From: Acanthaster planci
Taxonomy: Eukaryota; Echinodermata; Asteroidea; Valvatida; Acanthasteridae
DNA: 60,000 bases
Direction of reading: 5' to 3'
NCBI RefSeq assembly: GCF_001949145.1
Contig: NW_019091362.1
Coordinates: forward strand, 8,547,762-8,607,761
Below the pieces are notes generated by a model. The model was not told where the DNA came from, did no database searches, and was given only the letters and a program-made list of their open reading frames with translations. Shown one piece after another: positions 22,661 to 37,440 of this stretch (position 1 is the first letter of the stretch; every line of letters begins with the position of its first letter). The position numbers and the translations under genes were made by a program.

Positions 22661-25600
22661 ACATTCAACACAATGGTATGACAAAAAATCCCTTCTTTTA
22701 CAAAACATATACTGCGCGGCTATTTCATGTCTTTGTTCACTTACCGGGGAAACATATAACTCTCTCAGGCTCTCGCAGTTATTTAAGTTGCTGGTTCCTC
22801 TCGATGTCTATTGTCTACAATAGAAAATTCCACCGGTTGTTCAGCTGCGATTACATAATTAACAGATAAGGGCGACACGTTGAGATAAGTATGTCTGCTG
22901 CCACCAATCGCCCCGAAGGGCAATAACCCTTATGTATCCGTAGTCGAGGTCAACCGCCGTCTTGTATTTATGTGAGGTATGCACTGTTCTGCCATAAGAA
23001 ACATATGAATGCATCACATTCAACTCGTGATGATGCCTCGCCAAATATCCTATGGCCTCGCCTTCCTTACCAGTGAACAAAAATAGGCCAGGTTGACTGC
23101 CTTTCTCCTTTCTGCATAATAATCCAGATAACAGTGGAGCCGTTCGTCAACTGCGAGATGTCGACCAACTGTGGCAGCCCAAAGGGAAGCCATCGCATAG
23201 TAATAGAGCGTCCTCTGCGGTTCATGCATGGACCCATTCCGAAGGATGCAAATACCGTCATAGCAGCACCGGCAACCGTTAATAAAATCACAATCGAGCA
23301 ATTTACGAACTAGCCAACAGAAAAACGACTTGACAGTAGTTTTCGCGAGCAGATGTTTATGTATCTTGAAAAGCTCATCAGTGGTAATAAATCAGTTGTA
23401 ACAATATGAGCCCTTTGACCTGTGAAGATTATGTCGTCATAACTTTAATAGAATTCGTTACAATTAGAGTTGTTTGTGCATCTTTTGGCATGTAAACACG
23501 AATCTTGTCCATGCAGCATTTTAACATCGAAGAATTACGCGTGACATACTCGTCCGGACAACACGCTTAAAAAACACACAACACACGAAATTATAATTTC
23601 TTTTCTCTTACTTTTACACAAAGAACCCCAAACAAAACAAATTACCGAAGAACACGGCTGCCTTACATTATCGCATTAAATTTAGATTTCCCGCTGACAA
23701 GTGGATCAAAATTTATCTTCAGAAGTCAGACTTCGGAATGGAAAAACGAAAGTGAAAACTGTATAAGGTATAACTTACAGCAGACTGCCCTCCAAAATCT
23801 GCAAATATTAACACGAAATGACTAGTAGCTATTGTTGAAAAATTAAAAAGCCACAATGTGTAATCCCGCAACAGCTGTTCCGAACCATAATTAATTGTGC
23901 ATTATTAATGTGTCTCGACATATTGAAGTTCACGTTGCTGGTGAGATAAGATAAACATTGCAGATAGGGCAAGATAACTGTACATGACAAGTCCATGTGC
24001 CAGCAACACTTTAGAGTAAACACGTCCACTCGTGCGTTGAGAGAGAGGAAAAACAAGCATGGGCCATCGGGCAATTTAGTCAATGGAGAAACCGTTGCAA
24101 TAGCGATTCATGCACAGAATAGGTGGTTCCAAGCCCACATGCAAAATAATTTGCTAAAGATGATGCGGTCTGTGAGTCAGTGAGGAGGTTTTTTAGACGC
24201 CAACATCTCTTCTGAGAGATAATCCGCACTTTTTGTCACCCTAAGATGGCGACACGTGAGACCCACTTTTGCCCCTGGTTACATCTCTTTTTACAGCCAA
24301 GCCGGACGCGAGCGTTAAATCTCCCCCTACTGTATCGCATACATCAAGTTGTCAAGTGCGAGAAGATGGTTAAAGAACAACCCGAATCGGAAGAGTGGCA
24401 GCTTTGACAACGAGGGAAACAGTGAGGGAAAAACAAGCAAAGACTATAGGATCAGGAAATGATGTGGTCGTCGAGCTATACGGTCAGCAACTTGGCGGGA
24501 CAGTTTACTGTCACACTTCCGGAACGCTTCAAGCGAGAAGCATCAATTGGATTGAATGCACTGCATTGCGGAGCAACCCTTCAGTAGTATCAGACATGAT
24601 TTTATGTTGACCTCAATGTCTGACAGGCAATCCACTATTAGTCGCCAGTTTGTACCGATGTCTGGTGGTACAGTTTTGAATAAATACAGCGACACGTGTG
24701 ATCTCTTCTAAAGCTACATATCCTGAAAAGAGATATAACAGGAAGTCACAAGAAGACAATATAACAAAAACGAGTCAAAAAAGTTGGTCTATACTCAAAA
24801 TAAAAATCAGCTTTTCCATGCTCACCAAAAATTTATACAAAATTGAAGTGTTTTTTTTAATACTGCATTTGGAATATTGACATTTTAATATTGATTTTAT
24901 AATAATTTTTAGTAAATGTATTAAATTTCATAACATCTACCTAAAATTTCATTTTCAATATGAATTTTTCAATTATCATTTTAATTATACCGGAAGATTT
25001 ATATTTAATGTAGGCCTATGGAAATTACTTCAAAGGGGAAAGAGATATAAAATGAACCAATTCGACTGAAAGTCAATACTGTTAGCAGATCCTTTAGCTT
25101 TACAAAATAAGGCGAAACCTAGATGGCTGCTTTGCAGATCCGTTCTAGCGAACTTGTGAATCCCTCAATTAGGTCCCCAAATGGATCCTTTCCAGAGTCA
25201 CCGTTTTGTTGCTTGTCCGAAGGAACTCCATCAAGAAATAATTGCCACAATACCCTCTTGGAGGAACTGTATCCCTGAAACAGTTCCTCCTGATAGACAT
25301 TTAAGCAGAAAATTCTCCAATTGCTTCACCACGAACCGCCCGTCCATTCCGACAAAGCATTTTCTCAAAGTGTGAGTTGGGCGTCACCTTTGGCTGTTTG
25401 GGCCAAGAGAAACAAGGCGACCTGTTGCCCGCCTGACGGGCGATTTCACTTCCTCCGAACCAGGTTAAGTATGCCCTCCCTGAATCAAATGTGACAAGAA
25501 TTCCTATCTTGCAATGAAGAAACTCCGGAAAACCCTCAGTCAAGTGAAAGAGGCAAGGGGTTTCCCGGCTAAAAACCTCTCAAAAGAGAGAAAAAAACAA

Positions 25601-28409
25601 GACTTAAATTCTGATCATGTCTTTACTCAGGCTGCGCTCCAGCGTCTACCAAGCTAATTGGGTCAACGGGCCGGAAGAACAATTGGACAGAATGTTCGAC
25701 AAAGTGGGATGTTAGTTGTCTATGTCTTTCGCTCGCTTTTTTTGTTTCTCAAGTATATGTTAAAGGTCAGTCGACAGATTCGCACGGTAAGCAGTAATAC
25801 GCACCTGCGCCGGACGTTCAATTATGGAGGAAGATTTCGATAGGCATTTCTAAATACCGATAGAAGGTTACAAAGCAGGGGTTACGAACCGGCATTTATC
25901 TTGGTGAAACTCGGCAAAAGATGTGCCACAGGCGCTGTAAAACCGATGCTGGCCATTGGATTCATACAGTTTCGCACGAATGTCTCGTTCACCGCACCCA
26001 CAAAGCCAGCCCTCGGGTATACCTCCTCAGCACTACCCTCATGTCTTACAATCGACGCTGTTTCGTTGGAGCCTTTACGTTTTGTTTGAATATGCTGATG
26101 AAAATACCTTCCTTTCTAGCATTACAATGCACAGTTTCCTGGCAAAATTCCCTGCAGCCCAATAAAGAGTGAATCTTCCCCCCCTCTGTAAACCGGCGGT
26201 AAATGTTTGAACAAAAGGAAGGTCCACACCCGGTTTTGTGCTCTTTATGCAATGCCACCACCATTCCATATTACAGGCGCTTTTCCACCTTGTGACCAGT
26301 CACGTGTGGTGAAAAGAACTGGACCACGTCGGAGCGGTGTTTAAGTCGGAGTGATTAAGTTCATAGTTTCCATGTGATCAGTCTGCATAAGGTATGTCTA
26401 GTTGACCAGCGCACAACCCATATACTTTCGTTTCCCTGACTGCTTCTTCTTTCTCTGCTCTTCATTTTCAAGATGAATGTGTAAACTTCGCGTTTGACGA
26501 GCGAGGGGATTTAGGTGGACAATTCCCGCAGACGGTCCAAAACACGATCAGCTCTGCTAACGTCACGTCAAGAGGGCCCTTTGATATTGTGGTCGTTCTT
26601 TAGAAGAGGTTTGTTCTAGTTTAACTATTTTGATGTAGACGGCACAATAAATGGAGGTAACCCTTCGTGAAACGTACCGTATTTTTACGGTCCACTGTTT
26701 AAAGTTTAAAGCAAAACGATGTATCTGATAGTTCCTGGTTGCTTAATACACAAAAACTGGCCTCGTTCTCGCGACCACGACTACTTGGCGAAGTTTGGAC
26801 TCTAGTGGTAAAAACTACCGTCATTATGCACTGTACGCATCTCACACAAAAGACAATACCTTACAATACTGCTTTGATCTGTTGACATCCAAACTGTCCA
26901 GCTTGACAAGCAAAAGAAAAACGGCTTGAGAAAAAACATCAAGGCAATACCGTGTGTAGGCTAAACATTACAGTCTGACGCTTCAGTGCTCCTTGGTAAA
27001 AACGTACACATCATCCTACTCCGTTGCAATAGCCTCCACCCCTGGAACATAATAACCGTCCCGGGTGGCCCAATTTGAAAGATTTCAACCAGCGGCGCTT
27101 ATTCAAATCATAAGTAAGAAATGGAACAGTGAGTTGATGGGTAGAGTATACGGACGACTGCGCGGGGGAGGTAACCAACCGTTAAAAGATTATGACTGCC
27201 GACAGACTGCTCCGGCTAGCCGCGCACCAGCGATATCCGAGCGAGAAAAATCATATCAAGATGGTTCGGTGACGGAGACGCGCTGTCGTCTGTCACTGCA
27301 CTTGAAGTGAACAAGGCCAGTTCACTTGCAATTCTGGCGAACGAACGACGAAGGCGGTCTATTTTTCCTCATAAACATAGATTGTGCCTATGGTGGTGAG
27401 TGGGGGTATATATGGGCCTGGTGGGGAAGTTCTTCCTAAATTCAATATTCAGCGCTGTACGGCTTGATATACACTTCCACGTCAGACCGGTTCACCATTC
27501 CCTCCCGGCTACACACGCTTCGCATAACGAACGGAACAATGGCTGCAACATTCTGTCACTTTCCCCTGCAATGGTGCCTAACTCGGAATGATTTCCGTGC
27601 GCCTGTTTGAACGAACTCTATTAATCAACGTAGTAATAACGATAAGGATGCGTGATGCATGAGAGAAGACACCAGATGAAATACACAGTGGAATTGCTTT
27701 GAGTCATGGAAGGCGAGCACCGCGTCGACCGTCACCCGTGTACAAATTGTTTGGCAAGGCCCTCTGAAATCTGTTCTTTCAAAAAAGGACATTCACACTT
27801 GCGACTAGATGTGCAATTTAAAATGTTATTAAAGGAACTCGTCTGTCAGTGTAAATCCGTGGCACACGTTGCCTAATTTTGATTTTGCCTTAAGAGTTGA
27901 ATGTTTTTACATTGTGACCTTTGTGACCTGCAAAGAAGGAAAGATTTCCCGCCAAAAAAAAGCCAATTGCTGGTGCCAAATGGCAACTTTAAACGTTTTG
28001 TTGAGTCGGTTGCTTCCGGAAAGCTCGATTTTATGACAGATTGATTGATGAGTACTTGATTGGTCGATTGACTGGAAATCCGTGTATTATGAATAATAAT
28101 TAAATGAACAATTTGATCTCTGTCAAAACAGAAAGCAAACGGAGTGCCGTGTAGTCCAAAGCACTGATCTATGGAGTTGTTAACTTGGTTGCCAATGTTC
28201 ATTGGAGCCCGATCGAGAATTTCCCCGTGTTCTTTTTTCCCATAGGGTTATTGTAAGGTTTTCGCCCATCCCGTGATCAGTATTTAATTAATACCTTGAC
28301 TATTTAAATGTTCACATGTGTATGATATTTTAGTGGTCTGTATTTGTAAATATTAATGTTTGTCGGATTTGTCTATTTTACTTTTCGTTGTGAGTTTCTA
28401 ACTATTTTG
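22661..28409. other. Gene-poor region, nothing firm
   Basis: Only a short hairpin at 25260 and AT-rich stretches (24840..24990). No exon with recognisable product. Confidence 0.6.
25260..25290. repeat. Perfect 11-bp hairpin
   Basis: GGAGGAACTGT and ACAGTTCCTCC around a 9-base loop. Isolated, with no gene next to it; probably chance or a mobile-element remnant. Confidence 0.6.
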
Positions 28410-28515
28410 ATCGCAGGGCCCCAATGGAAACCAGTTTGTAATTGTTTGGGCATACCCTGGGTAAAGAAATGGAATAAATAACTACATAAACAAACAAACA
28501 AATAAATAAATAAAA
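28410..28515 (+). mobile_element. Possible LINE 3' tail with (AAAT)n end
   Basis: GCAGGGCCCCAATGGAAACC followed by an AT-rich stretch, then ACAAACAAACAAATAAATAAATAAA. This layout resembles the 3' ends of CR1-like non-LTR elements, which finish in short tandem repeats. No upstream reverse transcriptase is attached. Confidence 0.35.
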
Positions 28516-31500
28516 ACATCACTGCTTGAGTATGCCTGTTCATGGGCAGAGGCGGGGGTGCCAACAGCCGCGATAAAAATAACAGTTACTATAGAGGAGC
28601 ACCATAACGCACGAAAGTCCAGAGCAGGCCCATGTCAAGCTTATTTTGATTTGTTCCAGCATGTTGCAATCTGTAATGAAAGTCACATTTCAGACATATC
28701 AGGTAAAGGAACCTTATCCTATTTCACTGATATAAGCATACCCAACATGTATGAACAACAACAGAGGCCTGCATCATCGAATCTCTCGGTGAAGAGATCG
28801 TCCAGGCGCCGTGGGCCGTTTTATTACACCGCGCGGCAAAGGATCAAAAGACGCTATTCACTCGCAAAAGATGACAGCTCGCGGGGACAGCCAGAAAACA
28901 ACAGCACTATGCAGCCCTAAATAAAAAATGACTTATAAAATCAGTCCCTGAATTCGACACACGAAATGGACCACATTTTTATATGCATGCTTGTTTGTCT
29001 TTGGTCGGTTTGGTTTGTGTGTTCGTGTGTTTATCTGTTCATTTATTTTTTTAAATTGGCTATCCAGTCACTTAATACCAACTTAGACGCAACTAATTTG
29101 GATTTACACACACAGCAAAAAGTGTTTAGCTGTAAATGCAATATTACCACGAGCGATATACCACGGGTCTATTAATGTTACACCGCAAGTTTTTGGGAGT
29201 ACCGATAAGTAAGGATATATATGGGATCGGAGTTGTGAACAAGTTTGGATATAAATCTGATTATTTCAGAAAAATGAAATACAAAACACTACAATAACCA
29301 TAACTATAAAAAGGGTCCGGTATTTCCACACTAGCAAAATCTTTCCCAAAGGGGAAAAAATTATCCGCATATAAATTACGGAAAACTTACTTAGGCCTTC
29401 TCTTCATACTATCTAGTATTTGTACGTATGACCCAGTGACCTTGGCTTGGGCATTTATGGGGTGAAGGAACTGAGCAAAGGAGACGGCTGGATGAACTTT
29501 AATTTTCTGGTCGGTCGCATCATTGCCGTTTTTCACCATCAATTTGGCAGTTCAGATTTAAAATAACTAAATAAAATGTGGCGCGAAGTCATTCTTTAAT
29601 AAAAACACGTACGTTTGTCAAAGTGACCTGCTTGCATCTAAACCAGATCGCGAGAGGCGAAAGAAATTCGACTTTTCCGAGTGCCAGAGCCCATATTGCC
29701 ACAGCGCCCTAAGCGGTGGAGGCTCATGCATTATTGAATTGGAACTATACGTTCAATTTAATTTTTTTTCCTGAAGCCGGCCTTTGTTATTGACTCTGTC
29801 GCACCTGGAGCTTCCATCAGAGCATGAAAGGTTACCAAGGGGGGGGGACTCATTTTACTTAAATCAAAGGGAAGCCTATTTCCAAATTTGTAAATCTTTT
29901 GAAAAAAAAAAGAGGTGAATCGTCGGCCTGACATAATTCCCTTGCAACTGCCTAGATTCACGCCACAAGTTTTTGTGACAACATTTTTCGCAAGCTCTTT
30001 GGGTTTACCACCACGCTGATTGCGGGAAAAAGATCTGCTCCTTAATGTTGAAGGCCTGCATTGTTTTTCCTTCCTCGTGTGTGATGACTTGAGCGACGTT
30101 TTTAGAGATTACTATTCCCACATGCGGATTTAGACGTTTTGGGCTTTCCAGTATCTTCTGGGTATTAAGAGTTCAAAGCGACGTGCGATTTTATCTGTTT
30201 CTCCAAAGAGACGGACCAAACTGTGATTAGAAATCGCGGTAGACCACTTGTTAATGAGCAGCCGTGCTGAGATTCCGGCACGACACACCTCTTTCACTAT
30301 GACCAGTGCTCGTCGACAAAATAGAATGCTACAACATACTTTGAATGGTAGGCACGTTTGCCTCCCCTTTCGCCCAAAATGTCAGGCCTGCGGACGGAAC
30401 AATCAAAGCAATAAACAGCGTGTAATTGCAACTATTTGACAGAATGGTATAGTCCATTACCTTTAAGGCCAGAATGATGCGGAAATTAAATTATGCCGCA
30501 CACAACGCATATCGGAACATTTAAATGTGGGGTATGAAAAGCATGGAAAAGGGGAATGTTACCCTTTTGACGTTCTCGGCACACTGTATAATTATGTAGG
30601 CCTACTACAACTACCCGTTGTAGATGAGAGTTCTTTGCAGAAATAAACCCATAAAGTTCCTAATTAATATCCGATCCAACTATCCATTAATGTTAATAAT
30701 CAGAGGCTTTTAAAGCAAAATGCCATTTTCTAAGTGTGCCGGTGATATAATATCGTATAATGTGATGCGAGGGTCAAATTAATAAATGAGGCTCTAGTCG
30801 ATAACGCGCTGATAGGAGCATTTTTCCCTCGAAGAAAACAAAATTCGAGGCTGCAAATTTGGGCAGTAAACATCCTTTCCAAAACTGATCTTTTTGCACA
30901 GGAAACGGACCAGAAGAAAATCCACAAAATGTATCATGTAGTATTCGAATCACAAACCTCGTCAATAGTCAATACATAACTTTTCCCTTATCCACTGCAA
31001 TGAAGCCAGCGCAACTGGTCTTCCCTTTTTCCTTCTTTTGTACCATAATGATGCTGACGCTTTTACGTAATTCTATTTAGAATGTGTTACTGGCACGCTT
31101 CGCAAATAATATTTTGCTATGAAGCCTCGTTTATCGAGAGCACTGTGAAGTCAGACTAGGTGGCGCTTTAATATTATTTTGCATACACTCTGGGGCTTCC
31201 AGATAATAAATGAAAAAATCAGGACGGTTAAAATATATTGTACATGTAAATTCAAAATTGGAGAAATAGAAAAAGATTCCCAAATTGACTTATTATACTG
31301 CTGTGCCCAATTATTTGCAATTTCACTTTTATGGGTCACAAATTCCATTTCACACACCAGGCCATTTGTCTGGCTTTCAACACTTTCTAACTTGAGATAA
31401 CTCCTTTTTTTCACTCTGTTGCCGGATGGATTTGAAAATTTGGAAAAAATGTATGTTAGGCGCGGTGACCAATGACATTCTGTTACACTGTACGGCGGAT

Positions 31501-33888
31501 ACAAATTAAATGGAAAGATAACAGAAATTAAAAATGAACTGAAGAAAATCCATAGAACTTTCCACATGTGCTAAATTTTGTTTGTTTTAATGAAAAAAAT
31601 TGACTGACATGGTTAACCAATATTGAAATAAAGTTGAACAAATGCAGAGCCCACGTACATCAAATAGGAGATATCCACGCCGGGCGCACTCATGTGTATT
31701 GTTACCAAAGCAACTATGAATTATAATTTTTTTTATGTGAACGCTGATCAATATGATAACATGCCTCATGAGTATACATGAATGTCCGGCCCACAAAAAT
31801 GGATTATCCGGAAATTAAATAGATTCCCGCCATAAAATAAAATGTATTAACGCGCCCTGGAAAACAGACAAGCAATCAAAAATAAGAAACTTTGTTTCAA
31901 ACGCCTATTCAGAAGAATGCATGCCTCATATGCGGGTAGTATACTGGACCCTACTGAAGTAAAATACCGATATCCTGGTATCTGCAAAAGAAACTTAATC
32001 CCAAATTTCAAAAGACAAAAAAGAAACGCAAACGCGCAAAACACTTCAAATTCCAATTTCGTCTGTCCCCAAATACTTACCACTATTAATTCTTGGACAT
32101 GCTTCCAAGGGGAAAATTTTGTAAGCCCGTGGCCTTGTTTGGTTTATATGTTTAATTTGAATCCGGGAAATCATTCCTATTTCCTTTGTTTTAATATTAC
32201 TAAATAAACTGCAAATGGTCTGATGGTTGCCCCGTCCAATAGTTTGGAACCATGTCCTAACATCGTTCGGGTAGGAGATCCGGTTTCAATGCAAAGCCCC
32301 AATGATCTTATAACTACCCAAGATCAGAAATGACAAGGATAGTGAATGACGTGTATCATCAACCGGTCACTGGTCCTCACCCGACGACTTTTGACGATTT
32401 AGTACTTGCAAGGAAAAAGATCACACTCTCGCTACAACCATTTTTGTCACTGACATGGCTTCCGCCCGTCCGTTTCCTTCTTTTACCATTATTGTCAGTG
32501 GATAAAACAAAGTGTTAACCTCTCTTTGAAGCCTTTTACAAATGACTCAATGGCAATCTACGGAGAATCTATACGATCGAGAATTTACACAGAACCACTG
32601 GTCAATCATTCACATGAGCTCGTGATTTTCGATCGATGAAGCTGCATTGGTGCCTTGAATTTCTATTCCGAAAGGACATTATTAAAACTTAATAAAAAAC
32701 AAAACAAAACAACGCCAAAATGAAACATGAGCTGCACGCTCCCATTGAGGCGACTTCAGGTTGCACGGTGCAGCCATATTGTTCACCTCCGATAAACAGC
32801 ATATGTTTCTGTTTACGTATCCAGGTTCAGTCACGAAAACTGTGTAGAACAAATGCACTAAGTAAATGGAAGATAATTAAAACGCGATACACAGCAAAGA
32901 CCTCCATGTTAAATTGGTATTATTATTATAATGGGTAAATTTGACCACAGATCTAGCAGAATATTCTCTCAAAATAATGACACACTGAGGCTGAACTTCT
33001 TCATTTGAAGTCACGACCGAACTTCTAAATAATAGGCCTAAAGAATGACCACGTCCATCAATCAACTGATCGAAGAAGCTAGATATTGATTATATCGTCT
33101 GGGTGCGATTTCAAACAAAACGCAATACATAACGGTTTCTTGGCACCAGGCAGTGTACGCGATCATGGTACTTACTGACAATGTATTTGTCTCCGAGGAT
33201 TCATGACCAGACTGACATAATCCGCTAATGGCTTGATGCTGTCGCGGTAACTGATCAAATTTCGCGATTACATGTACATCATCAATTATTCTCTTCATAA
33301 TAAATTGTTTTCGTTATGAGGAGAAACTCCACTAACCGACACACTGTACACGTTTGCAATAGACTCATCGTTTATGCATGACTACATTTATGATGATTCT
33401 GCTCCAATATTGATCAGACCAGCAACGTAGCGAGGCGGGCGTTAAAACTCCTATATACGATTTTCGAATCATGTGTAACTTTTTGCCCAATATCTTCCAT
33501 GTAGGTGTAGTTATGCTATCCACAGATTTTAATAATATCTGTCTGGTATCCATTTCGTAAGTGTATTTTTGTTATCATTTTTCGTACTCTGAGGATGAAG
33601 ATCTGTACAACTGACACTTTATTTCATTTCAGTTCAGATATAGGCCCATATAGAAAATGGGTTCAATAATGAAACAATATACATCTCACAAGGGCACGGC
33701 ATTCGTTTTTAAATAGGGGTGCAGCAAGACTAGACGAGCCTATACATAAATGTGGTAGTGGTCAACTCTTCTCTTGTTTGTGTAACCCACAACACCTACA
33801 GCAAACAAACGCTCGTTTCCAAAGTTTCATTTCTGATTGCAACTGGGTAAATACAATGGTTTTAATTGATAGAAAAGGTGGAAGAACA
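28516..33888. other. Gene-poor region, nothing firm
   Basis: Mostly AT-rich. The 138-codon frame at 31151..31567 (minus) looks like random AT-rich translation. Confidence 0.6.
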
Positions 33889-34170
33889 AGCACGTAGCCA
33901 GGGTTTTGTTGCGAAATATCTTAACTGTCCCATTTAGGTTACGTTACAGGCTAAAATAAGAACTGATTTGTATGAATATTATTTTCATACACGGCATTTA
34001 GTGAACCTTTTATCATCCTTTCTTCCCATTCCCATTCGTTTTCATGATTTCATTTTGCCGTTCCGTTTCATCTAGTCAGTATTTTGCTTTCATTAATGCT
34101 CTGATTTTGCATTTAATTTCTATATTCCGCTGAACCCTGTCACTCTGCATCCCCTAGCTACGCTACTGGA
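33889..34170. mobile_element. Candidate short element with CGTAGCYAGGG inverted ends
   Basis: The left end reads GCACGTAGCCAGGGTTTT. The right end on the opposite strand reads CCAGTAGCGTAGCTAGGGG. The interior is AT-rich with no open frame. The terminal words are close to those at 11637 and 12102, so a common family is possible. Confidence 0.4.
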
Positions 34171-34261
34171 AAAGAGTCCCAACATCCAGTGAAACGAAAA
34201 TATCGTCTTATAGTTTGAACTTACACGTACGACATCCTTTCTCAACGGATTACCAGACTCA

Positions 34262-34640
34262 CAACTCAATAAACTTGACGAACACAAAATCCGCGGCTAT
34301 AGGATAATTACCAGATCACTTATATAAACCCACTGCCTCAACATTACATGAGCTACATTGGTTACCAGTTAAAACCTCGGGTAATTCAACGCACGCATGA
34401 AACAGTCCCAGATTATCTCTAAGAATTAATGAGCCAAGATCATCCATCAAGGAGTCTTCGCTCCAGCAACAAAGATACTTCCACTTCATTTCTACTTCTG
34501 GCCAAATCACGAGGTTATAACGTGCCGTCCAATTCCCTGCACCTGAACTACTGTACAATCTTCCACAATGCCTCGACAATTGTCCCAGTCTGGTCACTCT
34601 TCTCTAGCGTGTGGAGACTTCATTGTATTATGCGCTACAT
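34262..34640 (+). pseudogene. Decayed non-LTR retrotransposon, C-terminal reverse transcriptase relic
   Basis: In shifting frames one reads LNKLDEHKIRGYRIITRS, then LHELHWLPVK, VPDYL, HPSRSLRSSNK and PAPELLYNLPQ. This order is characteristic of the tail of the reverse transcriptase polyprotein in CR1/L2/jockey-like LINEs. Several stops and frameshifts separate the blocks, so the copy is dead and 5'-truncated. The exact clade cannot be named from this fragment. Confidence 0.7.
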
Positions 34641-37343
34641 ATGAACTGTTTTCATGATTATTTACCTAACATCCGGTCCGCTTAAAGATAAAATGATTTT
34701 GGCGAGAAAAAGCCACATCATACACCCATCAGTCCCTTTAAAAACAAACCAGCAGAAAATGCGCCGACTCGGTGATCCTTTTCCATTTTAAAAACCCGTA
34801 TAAATGCAGGTACATGTTGAAAACAGATGAACGGAAAAGTGCTGGCGCGAAGCTTGCCTGGCACCTGTGTTCTTTTATAACCTGTGACCGGAGCGGGTCC
34901 AACTACTGTTTTTTTTTTTTTCTTCTCGAAATTACTCCCAATTCCAGACAGACGAATGGAAAGATGTAGAATCAGAGGGCAGGCGCAGGCATTGGATTGC
35001 AGGCTGGGGAGGATTCAGCGAGGCAGGGGGAGAACCCCCCCCCGGTACAAGTGGCGCTTTTGGGAATTGAAAGCGCCAGCATTTAAGAAACGGTACTCGC
35101 AAATCCCTTGGGGATTGTAACACGGATGAAATAAAAACCGGACAATCGTATCACCAAAAAATATCCATTTGGAGCCGTCTGGCATGCTATCGTAAGTTTG
35201 TGTGATTCATGTAGTCGACACTACAAGCTTTCAGGACTGTATAGCGAATTCCCTTGGGCACTGATATGCAAGCTTAATGTACAGCTGCTTACATTCCCTA
35301 CAGGCTATAGTTGCCAGAGTTTTCCAGAATAGGGGAATCCTTCAATATCACGACCTTATATAATGTCATTTCGTGAAAGAAGGTGTTGTTATGGCCTGGG
35401 ATTAATCTGCAGCAATCTACGGGGGAAAATCGAACTTTGGTTGATGTTCACGATATTGAAAGACTGGACTCGTAGAAACTTACAGGGGGAGAAACCTCCC
35501 CCCCCAGGCATGTCGGGCTCGCGAAGCACGTAACAGCGCCTTATAGTTTGACTACAATCAAAAGAAGTCGACAAACTGTTCGGTGTCTCTTTCAAAATGT
35601 CACTTTCTTCCCCACAAAGTAATATTCGTAAATACTTCCCTTACCTTCAACTGCCAAATCGATCCCTCTCTCTTTGACGCAGCTCCTAGGCAGGACAAGT
35701 GCCAACCACCACGCGGCGTTGGTTGTGGACCCCACTTGATACTTGTCTCTCTGTGTAATTTCACACGTTCGTTACATGGTCCAAGTAATTCGCTGTCCTC
35801 GGATACGACACCTGGTCCCGGCTATGCCAGCCGGGGCAAACTCGACTTTGTATCACTGCTATCGTCAAATGGAAGCGCAGACAAAAATTCTGACTCATGT
35901 GCTGCCTACCGTAGCCAGACGGCGTATGCTGGGGTACTCAATGTGGGTCAGAGAAGCAATAAACAGAACCACGATGTTAAATATTACACCGGCCCTAACC
36001 CTACACAAAAATCATCTCATTTTCGATGTCACTATAGATCATTGCGTCGTACCGCCCGCACTATCGCTCGTGTGTAATCGCCCGGATAGATACCCGCATC
36101 ACCAGTGTAGCATCAACCTGTGCATGTATATGCATATTTTCCTTTCGTTCAGATCGACCAAGGTCCGTGGTGTTTTAGTCATAGTTACGTACGGAAACGT
36201 CTGGCCGCTGTCTCTCTCCTTTTCTCGATTTTTATATTGCATTCACACATCAACGGAGGTCGGAGTATTGGAGGAGCGTGAGCCAGCCTATATAACAGCC
36301 AGCTAAATTCCTGGCTTTTGATGCACGTCACGGCAAAGATGACTGGGCCTGTTTCAGTCAAGCTGTGAATTAAATACTTCATATATGCAAATGACACAGA
36401 ATAATGCTTTCAGTACAGTTGATATTTACTACAGATGAACTATCCCACAGAAATACGACGGTAGGGGAACTGCGGACGCAATTACGTTCGTAAATATGGA
36501 CCTAGACACATAAAAAGGCAGAACTCAAAATACGAAGTAAACAAATACAGCTCTAAAGCCACCTTTTCGGCAAGATTAATGCAATCGAAAATGTACCAAA
36601 CTGAATGACGAATGGATGCGTTTTATTTGAACACCGCCGTTCGAATAAGTTCACAAACATTGTGAACTCTTGAAAATCAAAGTGAACATGCAAATGAAGA
36701 GAACTGAACAAGTGGCATCACAATCAAATTCGCTCAGAAGTGAACTAAACAAACCACACTGCCGACTTATGGCAAGCAAGTTGGGCGAGGAGCAAATATT
36801 GAAATCAGACGCCCGCTTCGTTTTCTACGTGGATTGTTATACACAACAAGATCTTTAAGGTTATGTAACAAATTTTGGTTTGAGCCAATATTAATGTGCA
36901 AGTTTTCGCGCGGGGCTGCGCTTAAGGCCAGACCTCGCGCACGCATCCAGCTGTTTCCAAATGACCCCAGACGGACTTTATTTGGGGCCTGCGTTGTTGG
37001 AATACCGAACAGGCTAATTGTGGATTCTGGAAGAGGGAAGCATAGACGATTTCAACATAATTGTATGTATTACAATCTTATTTAGGGAGCGCCATGCAAT
37101 AGGAAAATGCACAAGAAAACTCTTCCAGCAAAACAGGACAAAACTTAATAGAATGTTAAAAGATAAATTCGTCAGGACCATCGCTTGCTTTTAGTAGTCA
37201 TACAGGCTTTTGAGAAATCTGTGATTTTATGACAACCTAAAGAACTGTCTAGCCCATCAATTAGCACACCGAAAAATGTATGCTCAGAGTGGAGTTTATA
37301 CTAAAGTCGAATGTATCTTTGAAAAACTGTTTTGGTTTTTGGC

Positions 37344-37440
37344 TTAGACTTCAGTTTCGCTGGTTCCAGTCAGAGCGTGAAAATCGGGTTTCCAACAACG
37401 TTGCTTCAAAATGGCTGGAACCAGCGAAATCGAAGTCTCA
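37344..37440. repeat. Inverted repeat with 26-bp arms
   Basis: TTTCGCTGGTTCCAG in the left arm is complementary to CTGGAACCAGCGAAA in the right arm. The arms extend outward through AGACTTC with one or two mismatches, and the loop is about 45 bases. Likely a short foldback element. Confidence 0.6.

Noticed and set aside
31151-31567. 138-codon minus-strand frame
   Set aside because: AT-rich, hydrophobic by composition, no known family and no flanking exon structure.
35583-36306. Two overlapping plus-strand frames of 164 and 187 codons
   Set aside because: They overlap in different frames and neither shows a recognisable motif.
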